Shown here one piece after another: positions 42,362 to 47,377 of a DNA stretch of 47,377 nt. This DNA is from DATFMP01 sp035266845 (lineage in GTDB: Bacteria; SAR324; JACQKK01). The stretch spans positions 1-47,377 of the forward strand of contig DATFMP010000078.1 of assembly GCA_035266845.1 (NCBI GenBank), in the 5' to 3' direction. Within the stretch, counting starts at the first letter, position 1, and every line of letters begins with the position of its first letter. The translations under genes and the position numbers were made by a program. The notes below the pieces were generated by a model. The model was not told the origin of the DNA and ran no database searches. It saw nothing but the letters and a program-made list of their open reading frames with translations.

Positions 42362-43105
42362 TCAGGCGGACTCGTCCTCGATCTCGTCCAGCAGGCGGTC
42401 CAGATCGGGGATGACGACGTTGCGGCCGGAGAAGCGTGCCACGCCATCCTTCTCCAAGGCCTGGATGATGCGGGCCACCGTTTCCGTGCGCGAACCCAGG
42501 ATGTCCGCGATGTCCTGGCGGGAGAGGGGCAGCTTCATGGTGAGCGATCCGTCCGCCTCCGCGTTGGCGTAGCGGTCCTTCAGGGCAAGCAGCAGGTGCG
42601 CCATCCGCGTGCGGGTGGTAAGCGCGGCGGACATGAGCAGCGAGTCTTCCGCGATCTGCAGATCGCCCGCCAAGCGCTTGAGGAAGCCCAGACCGAGCGC
42701 GGGGTTCCGATCCAGCAGCATGCGCACGGAGCGCTTGTCGATGAAGCAGATGCGGGTGGGTTCCAGAGCCTCGGCGCTGGTGGTGAAAACACCGCCGGCA
42801 AAGAAGTCGCGGTACCCCATGGTTTCGCCCGCATGGCGCATGCGCACCAGCACGGCATGGCCCTGCGGATCGGTCTTGCGGATGGCCACCGCGCCGATGA
42901 CGATTGAATACACGCCGTTGCAGGGCTCGCCCTGGCGGAAGACGAACTGGCCCTGCTCAAAGGTAGAGGTAATCTTGTGCTCGTTGAGCACCAGCACGTC
43001 CTCCCGGGCCAGGGCGCACCACTCCGAGCGCTGCCGCCACTGGCACGTGAAGCAGTTGGGAGCAGGCACGCTGGCAGCGGCTGTGCGATCGTTGGCTCTG
43101 GCCAT
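42362..43105 (-). CDS. FNR/CRP-family anaerobic regulator with cluster cysteines
   Basis: A 247-residue regulator: cyclic-nucleotide-binding-like barrel (about 40-150), dimerisation helix and a C-terminal helix-turn-helix (LSRQDIADILGSRTETVARI). Cys18, Cys21, Cys30 and Cys120 correspond in arrangement to the four ligands of the O2-sensing [4Fe-4S] cluster of FNR, although the last N-terminal spacing is longer (eight residues instead of five). The recognition helix reads TETVAR where E. coli FNR has VETISR, so the core Glu and Arg are kept. It lies directly upstream of bcrC and divergent from badI. AadR plays this role for benzoate genes in Rhodopseudomonas. Confidence 0.88.
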   Translation of the reverse strand: MARANDRTAAASVPAPNCFTCQWRQRSEWCALAREDVLVLNEHKITSTFEQGQFVFRQGEPCNGVYSIVIGAVAIRKTDPQGHAVLVRMRHAGETMGYRDFFAGGVFTTSAEALEPTRICFIDKRSVRMLLDRNPALGLGFLKRLAGDLQIAEDSLLMSAALTTRTRMAHLLLALKDRYANAEADGSLTMKLPLSRQDIADILGSRTETVARIIQALEKDGVARFSGRNVVIPDLDRLLDEIEDESA

Positions 43106-43148
43106 CGGGGACGACTCCGGCGAGGTCCCTGCAATAACCTGGAATCCC

Positions 43149-43154
43149 TATACT
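43149..43154 (+). promoter_or_regulatory. Candidate -10 shared by the badI and regulator promoters
   Basis: TATACT on the plus strand overlaps TATAGG on the minus strand, with TTGCCA 15 bases upstream for the minus reading. It sits midway in the 168-base divergent gap, so it may start either transcript. The plus-strand -35 is poor. Confidence 0.4.
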
Positions 43155-43273
43155 TTCCGCAAAACCGTGGCAAATAACAAGACAGGGCGGGTCGCGGGCA
43201 CCGCGGCCGTCAGCCATCCCGACCTGGGGCCGGCCCAGCCGGACACCCAGGACACCCGCGCAGAGAGGACGCG

Positions 43274-44059
43274 ATGCAGTACGAAGACATCCTGTACGAA
43301 GAGCGTGACCATGTGGCGCACATCACCATCAACCGGCCCAATGTGTACAACGCCTTCCGCTACCAGACCTGCGAGGAGTTGATCGATGCCTTCAAGCGGG
43401 CCTCGTGGAACAAGGACATCGGCGCCATCGTCTTCGGCAGCGCGGGCGACAAGGCCTTCTGCACCGGCGGCGACCAGTCCTCGCACGAGGGACAATACTC
43501 GGGCATCCGCGGCACCACCGGCATGCCCGTGGACGAACTGCACTACGCGATCCGCCACGCGCCCAAGCCCGTCATTGCGCGGGTGCAGGGCTACGCCATC
43601 GGCGGGGGCAACGTGCTGGCTGCGCTGTGCGACATGACCATCGCCTCGGAGAACGCCATCTTCGGGCAGGTGGGGCCCAAGATGGGATCGGTGGACCCCG
43701 GCTACGGCACGGCCTACCTGGCACGCATCGTTGGCGAGAAGAAAGCCCGCGAGATCTGGTACCTTTGCCGCCGCTATACCGCTCAGCAGGCGCTGGAGAT
43801 GGGGCTGTGCAATGCGGTGGTGCCGGCGGACAAGCTGGACGAGGAGGTGGATGCGTGGTGCGCCGAGTTGGTACAGCGCAGCCCCACCGCTATCGCCATC
43901 GCCAAGCGCTCATTCAACGCCGATACGGAGCACATCGGCGGCATGATGCAGCTTGGCTTCGAGGCCCTGCGGCTCTATTACGATACGGACGAGTCCCGCG
44001 AGGGTGTCGCAGCCCTGAAGGAGAAGCGCACGCCGGACTTTCGGGCGCATGTGAAGTAG
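43274..44059 (+). CDS. badI: 2-Ketocyclohexanecarboxyl-CoA hydrolase (BadI-like)
   Basis: A 261-residue crotonase-superfamily hydrolase that resembles Rhodopseudomonas BadI almost throughout: MQYEDILYE, AFCTGGDQSSHEG, APKPVIARVQGYAIGGGNVLAALCDMTI, FGQVGPKMGSVDPGYGTAYLARIVGEKKAREIWY, SPTAIAIAKRSFNADT and LYYDTDESREGV. The GGDQ motif is shared with MenB. BadI opens the ring of 2-ketocyclohexanecarboxyl-CoA to give pimelyl-CoA. This suits a route in which benzoyl-CoA is reduced to the cyclohexene level, unlike the Thauera route with the 6-oxo hydrolase Oah. It is divergent from the FNR-type regulator gene. BadH and BadK are not recognised nearby. Confidence 0.88.
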   Translation: MQYEDILYEERDHVAHITINRPNVYNAFRYQTCEELIDAFKRASWNKDIGAIVFGSAGDKAFCTGGDQSSHEGQYSGIRGTTGMPVDELHYAIRHAPKPVIARVQGYAIGGGNVLAALCDMTIASENAIFGQVGPKMGSVDPGYGTAYLARIVGEKKAREIWYLCRRYTAQQALEMGLCNAVVPADKLDEEVDAWCAELVQRSPTAIAIAKRSFNADTEHIGGMMQLGFEALRLYYDTDESREGVAALKEKRTPDFRAHVK

Positions 44060-44070
44060 GCTGTGCCGCG

Positions 44071-44111
44071 GGCAGGTCGCACCGGCCTGCCTGCCGGCAC
44101 CAGCCGGTGCC
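44071..44111. terminator. Alternative hairpins after badI
   Basis: GGCAGG/CCTGCC (44071-44076 with 44086-44091) and GGCACC/GGTGCC (44096-44101 with 44106-44111, four-base loop) form two tandem stems; GCACCGGC/GCCGGTGC offers an alternative fold. No T tract follows, so terminator activity is uncertain. Confidence 0.45.
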
Positions 44112-44210
44112 ATGACACCCGGCCGTCACGGCGAGCCATGACACCCTCTGCGGTGCGGCCGGCTGCGCACGGGTGCCGAGCGTCGCCGCCATTCTCTTCC
44201 GGGCCCCCGC

Positions 44211-45278
44211 ATGCCACTGCGCTACCGCCATATCGACCTCATCGCCTGCACCACCGAGCTGTTCGGCAAGGCCGGCCTGGCGCCCGAAATCGCCCAGACG
44301 GTTGCGGAGATCCTGGTGGAGGCCGACCTGCTGGGGTATGACACGCACGGCCTACAATTCGTGCCCGCCTACCTGGCGGGTATCGAGGCCAGGCGCACGA
44401 CGACCGCCGGCGAGCCGGCCGTGCTGGCGGACCGCGGCCACCTGCTGTGCCTGGACGGACGCGGGCTGCCCGGACAGTGGGCCACCGTGTGGGCGCTGGA
44501 GCGCGCCTGCGAGCGGGTCGCGGAGCACGGGACGGTCGCCGTGACCCTACGCAGCGCGCAGAACATCTCCTGCCTCGCCACGTACGTGAAGCGCGCGGCC
44601 GAGCGTGGGTTGCTGGCCCTGCTGATGGCTTCCGCACCGGGCAGCGCCGTCGTGGCGCCCCATGGCGGGCGGGCGGGGCGCCTCTCCACCAACCCCCTCG
44701 CGCTGGGCATTCCCGCCCCGGGACACCCCATCCTCATCGACACCAGCAGCGCCGCCACCAGCAACCGGCAGGTGGAGCGCCACCGCCGCGCGGGCAGCCG
44801 CCTGCCCCGGCCGGCGCTGGTAACAACGGATGGTGTGGCAACCGACGATCCGGAGGCGCTATACAGCAACCCACCCGGGGCCATCCTGCCTGGCGGTGGC
44901 GTGGACTACGGCCACAAGGGCTTCGCGCTGAGCCTGCTGGTGGAGGCCTTCACCTCCGGGCTGATCGGCTGGGGCCGGGCGGATGCCCCGGCGGGCAGCG
45001 CCGGCGGTGCCGGCAACAACGTCTACCTGCAGGTGATGGATCCCGAGGCATTCGGGGGAGGCGATGCGATGTTGCGCGAGACGGGCTTCCTGGCCGCGGC
45101 CTGCCGCGACACCCCGCCGCTGGCCGGCGGCCCGCCCGTGCGGGTGCCGGGAGACCGCGCATTCGCGCTGTATGCCGAGCAACTGGGCCGGGGCGTGGCG
45201 CTGCACCCCGAGATCATGCCCCGCCTGGAGCCCCTGTTCCGCAAATACGACGTAGCGGTGCCAGTGCCCCTTGCCTGA
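44211..45278 (+). CDS. Malate/L-lactate dehydrogenase-family oxidoreductase
   Basis: A 355-residue NAD(P)-dependent oxidoreductase of the family that includes ureidoglycolate, malate, sulfolactate and piperideine-carboxylate dehydrogenases. Recognisable segments are ADLLGYDTHGLQFVPAYL (with the conserved DTHG), APHGGRAGRLSTNPLALGIP, GVATDDPEAL and GHKGFALSLLVEAFT. The usual ARGKI-like cofactor segment after DTSS reads ATSNRQVE here, a departure from the consensus. The substrate is unknown; a 2-hydroxy or 2-oxo acid is expected. It follows badI by 151 bases, with hairpins between, so co-expression is uncertain. Confidence 0.85.
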   Translation: MPLRYRHIDLIACTTELFGKAGLAPEIAQTVAEILVEADLLGYDTHGLQFVPAYLAGIEARRTTTAGEPAVLADRGHLLCLDGRGLPGQWATVWALERACERVAEHGTVAVTLRSAQNISCLATYVKRAAERGLLALLMASAPGSAVVAPHGGRAGRLSTNPLALGIPAPGHPILIDTSSAATSNRQVERHRRAGSRLPRPALVTTDGVATDDPEALYSNPPGAILPGGGVDYGHKGFALSLLVEAFTSGLIGWGRADAPAGSAGGAGNNVYLQVMDPEAFGGGDAMLRETGFLAAACRDTPPLAGGPPVRVPGDRAFALYAEQLGRGVALHPEIMPRLEPLFRKYDVAVPVPLA

Positions 45279-45314
45279 AGCCGGTCGGTCGGCCCTGGCG
45301 TAGGCGTCGCGCCC

Positions 45315-46337
45315 TCAGCCCCCCTGCTCCTCGCGCCCGTCGGCATGGATGGCGAAGCGCCCCTTGTCGCGGGCATGCACCGGCCCATCGTCCGACCAGG
45401 GCCAGCCACCGAAGCCCGTGGCGTGATAGTCACGCATGGCTTGGTGGATTTCCTCGGGCGTGTTCATCACGAACGGGCCGTGCTGCACCACCGGCTCACC
45501 GATGGGTCGCCCCTGCAGCATCAGCAGTTCGGCTTCACAGTCGCCGTTCTCCAGTGTCACCGTGGAGTCCGGCCGCACCTGGATGGCGTGGGCCGCCTCG
45601 ATGGCACGCCCGGCAACCGTTACCGTCTCTCCGGCGAAAAAGTAGAGCACGCGGTTGGCATCCGGCGAGGCCGGCGGGAGCGTCCAGGTGGCGTGCGACT
45701 CCAACTTCAGCGTCCATACCGCTACGTCGGCCTTAGGGCGCGACGCCCACGAACTGGGCGGCGGCTGCGGGGCCCGCTGCTCCCCGATCGCCCCGGCCAC
45801 CATCACCACCTCCGTGGCCCGGCCCGCCGCGTCCCGGAAGGTCGCCCGCGGGATGGTCTCGCTCCAGAGCATGGTGAAGTACGCGTCGTTGAACTTGTCC
45901 TCGCGTGGCAGGTTCAGCCAGATCTGGAACAGTTCGGTGGGATTGGGGGCATTGCGGTTCACCAGCGGAAACATCTCCGCGTGCACCACGCCCTGCCCGG
46001 CCGTCATCCACTGCACATCTCCCTGGCCAAAACGGGCTGTGGCGCCCAGGGAGTCCGAATGGTCGATGAAGCCCCGCCGGGCCAGCGTGATGGTCTCGAA
46101 ACCACGATGGGGATGGCGCGGAAAGCCCGGCACCACATCACCATGGTACATGCGCCAGCCGTCGCGGATCTCAAAGTCCTGGCCGATGTTGCGCCCCGTC
46201 AGCAGCGCCGGGTCGGGTCCCAGCCAATCGTTGCCTGCCGGGTACGCGTCATCGTGGTGCGCGCAGAAGAGGAAGGGATCGAGCGCTGGCCAGGGAAACG
46301 AGATTGGCGCCACTGCCACGATACTGTCGTCGCTCAT
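45315..46337 (-). CDS. Pirin-family protein
   Basis: A 340-residue cupin-fold protein. The metal-binding His/Glu set is visible in GFPRHPHRGFETIT and in GDVQWMTAGQGVVHAEMF. The C-terminal part carries the pirin C-domain (FVMNTPEEIHQAMRDY). Bacterial pirins act as quercetin dioxygenases, redox sensors or partners of metabolic enzymes, and the role here is not evident. The start at 46337 (MSDDSIVAVAP) is chosen over two in-frame Mets up to 45 bases upstream because it gives the normal family N-terminus. It is convergent with the dehydrogenase. Confidence 0.88.
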   Translation of the reverse strand: MSDDSIVAVAPISFPWPALDPFLFCAHHDDAYPAGNDWLGPDPALLTGRNIGQDFEIRDGWRMYHGDVVPGFPRHPHRGFETITLARRGFIDHSDSLGATARFGQGDVQWMTAGQGVVHAEMFPLVNRNAPNPTELFQIWLNLPREDKFNDAYFTMLWSETIPRATFRDAAGRATEVVMVAGAIGEQRAPQPPPSSWASRPKADVAVWTLKLESHATWTLPPASPDANRVLYFFAGETVTVAGRAIEAAHAIQVRPDSTVTLENGDCEAELLMLQGRPIGEPVVQHGPFVMNTPEEIHQAMRDYHATGFGGWPWSDDGPVHARDKGRFAIHADGREEQGG

Positions 46338-46468
46338 GCTCAACTCGGGGAGGCGGTTGGAGGGAACGTCCATTCCCACCATGATGCATCAGCGTGCGGC
46401 GGGGCTCAATGAGGCAGGCACCCAATCCAGCAATGGCTGCGTTTAGACCTATGCCCCCCGGCGCCGGG

Positions 46469-47377
46469 CTAATTCTCGGATCGCCAGACAGCGTAGCCGT
46501 CGGCGGTGCCAATTTCCACAATGAGCCGGTGCTGGAGCGAGGTCTGCAAGCCCTCAATCCATTTCGTTGGAATCGCCAACACCAGCGCATTGCCATCGGC
46601 GATCGCCACGCTCACTTGGTCAGGAGCATTCACCATTCGACACGGATGGCCGCGTCGAATACGTTTGATCACGCACGCCCACTTGTACGTACCCAAGATG
46701 GTCGATGATTGGCTGGCTCCATCCATGGCCGTCGTCAGCAAAGCATTGACCCCCGGCTTCCCGATGCCAGCGATTTCAAGCTCCCTCTGCCTTGCTTCCA
46801 AACGGCCGGTGGTGATCTTGCGGGCAGCGACTACCAAAAGCAGCCCCACCACAAGCATCACCGCGATTCGTCCCCAATGGATGCGCCCGCTAGGCCGCGC
46901 CCGTACAACATGTTCCACTGCGGCATCCTTCCATCCTGCGCGGCTCAGTCGGATAGCAGCCAGCCAGCGCATAATGACAGGCCGCCAAGCGACCAGACCT
47001 TCACCGGCGAGCAATCCAATCAACGGCAGGGCCAACGAGGCATTGCGCCCGTCGTAACTGAAGAAAGCAGACCACAGCAGCAGATAACCTGCCGCCAGGC
47101 CGAAGACAGGGATCCGCCAGGATCCGGCACGAAGGGACAGGGCCGCGAGTATGAGCACCAACAAGACCCACGGACTTTTTCGATCATGCGCAATGTGAAG
47201 GGCCGCGTGCCCCATCCGCCCCAGGACACTCTGGCCATGATAAATGCCGGACGTCACCCATTGCACCTCGGAGCCATTCACGCCTGCGCGAATCAGCAGG
47301 TAGGCACGGATGTACCACGCCATGGTCACGGCAAGTGCAAGACAGCCCGACACCACAACTGCGCGAGCAATTCTCCG
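46469..47377 (-). CDS. Membrane protein, 5' end beyond the window
   Basis: A reading frame that is open to the right edge. The visible part has at least four or five hydrophobic segments (VSGCLALAVTMAWYIRAYLL, WVLLVLILAALSL, IPVFGLAAGYLLLWSAFFS, GRIAVMLVVGLLLVVAARK). A soluble C-terminal part of about 100 residues follows. The layout, with a WYIRAYLLIRAGVNG start-side motif, recalls polytopic glycosyltransferases or O-antigen-type proteins, but I cannot assign a family. Base composition is less GC-rich than the rest. An internal GTG at 47356 could be the start, but the frame continues upstream without a stop. Confidence 0.6.
   Translation of the reverse strand, partial: RRIARAVVVSGCLALAVTMAWYIRAYLLIRAGVNGSEVQWVTSGIYHGQSVLGRMGHAALHIAHDRKSPWVLLVLILAALSLRAGSWRIPVFGLAAGYLLLWSAFFSYDGRNASLALPLIGLLAGEGLVAWRPVIMRWLAAIRLSRAGWKDAAVEHVVRARPSGRIHWGRIAVMLVVGLLLVVAARKITTGRLEARQRELEIAGIGKPGVNALLTTAMDGASQSSTILGTYKWACVIKRIRRGHPCRMVNAPDQVSVAIADGNALVLAIPTKWIEGLQTSLQHRLIVEIGTADGYAVWRSEN

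Noticed and set aside
43274..44059. Assignment of the BadI-like gene as MenB (naphthoate synthase)
   Set aside because: The GGDQ motif is shared, but the sequence follows BadI from first to last residue and the gene lies beside benzoyl-CoA reductase.
1..47377. CRISPR arrays, tRNA or rRNA genes, insertion sequences
   Set aside because: No regularly spaced repeats, cloverleaf-like sequences or transposase genes with terminal inverted repeats were seen.

Overview
This window is GC-rich chromosomal DNA from what is most likely a facultatively or strictly anaerobic proteobacterium able to degrade aromatic acids without oxygen. The pointers are a complete ATP-dependent (class I) benzoyl-CoA reductase operon, a BadI-type ring hydrolase, an FNR-type regulator with cluster-binding cysteines, and a Tat-exported respiratory formate dehydrogenase with its maturation genes. 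I cannot place the organism below phylum: the bcrC-B-A-D order is the one known from Thauera and Magnetospirillum, badI is best known from Rhodopseudomonas, and the formate dehydrogenase layout is common in beta- and gammaproteobacteria. No rRNA, tRNA, CRISPR array or insertion sequence was recognised.

Layout. 1-700: no supported gene. 701-8280 (minus strand): patatin-like membrane phospholipase, an alpha/beta hydrolase coupled to a small SCP2-like protein, a NitT/TauT-type ABC transporter (ATPase plus fused double permease, no binding protein) and a DUF3237 protein. 8281-8671: divergent regulatory region with short repeats. 8672-10864: chemoreceptor. 10990-15012 (plus): homologues of E. coli YlbE, YlbF and FdrA (AllG, AllH, AllF; oxamate carbamoyltransferase complex), with the C-terminal tail of FdrA encoded as a separate 66-residue ORF. 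15013-15617: non-coding stretch with an AT-rich island. 15618-25431 (plus): formate dehydrogenase locus: small unknown protein, Tat leader protein, fdhA, fdhB, fdhC, an FG-GAP beta-propeller protein, a multi-cluster ferredoxin, a small unknown protein and a TorD-type chaperone. 25597-28744 (plus): AidB-like acyl-CoA dehydrogenase, small membrane protein, enoyl-CoA hydratase/isomerase. 28795-36423 (minus): a 2-oxoglutarate dioxygenase, then an operon whose first gene is a cytoplasmic molybdopterin enzyme, followed by a fused FeS-NrfD membrane subunit, a DUF2249-hemerythrin protein and a polytopic membrane protein. 36513-43105 (minus): FNR-type regulator, promoter region with an FNR-like box, bcrCBAD, and a two-domain GNAT acetyltransferase, ended by an intrinsic terminator. 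43274-45278 (plus): badI and a malate/L-lactate dehydrogenase-family gene. 45315-47377 (minus): pirin and a truncated membrane protein.

How the parts could work together. Benzoyl-CoA is dearomatised by BcrCBAD; BadI would open the ring at the 2-ketocyclohexanecarboxyl-CoA stage; the enoyl-CoA hydratase and acyl-CoA dehydrogenase are candidates for flanking steps. The molybdoenzyme/FeS-NrfD pair has no export signal, so its active site faces the cytoplasm. This fits oxidation of a CoA-bound or otherwise cytoplasmic aromatic substrate with electrons passed to quinone, as in phenylacetyl-CoA:acceptor oxidoreductase (PadBCD). Formate dehydrogenase feeds quinone from the periplasmic side. The benzoate-CoA ligase, the ferredoxin that donates to the reductase, BadH and BadK are not in the window, so the pathway must be completed elsewhere.
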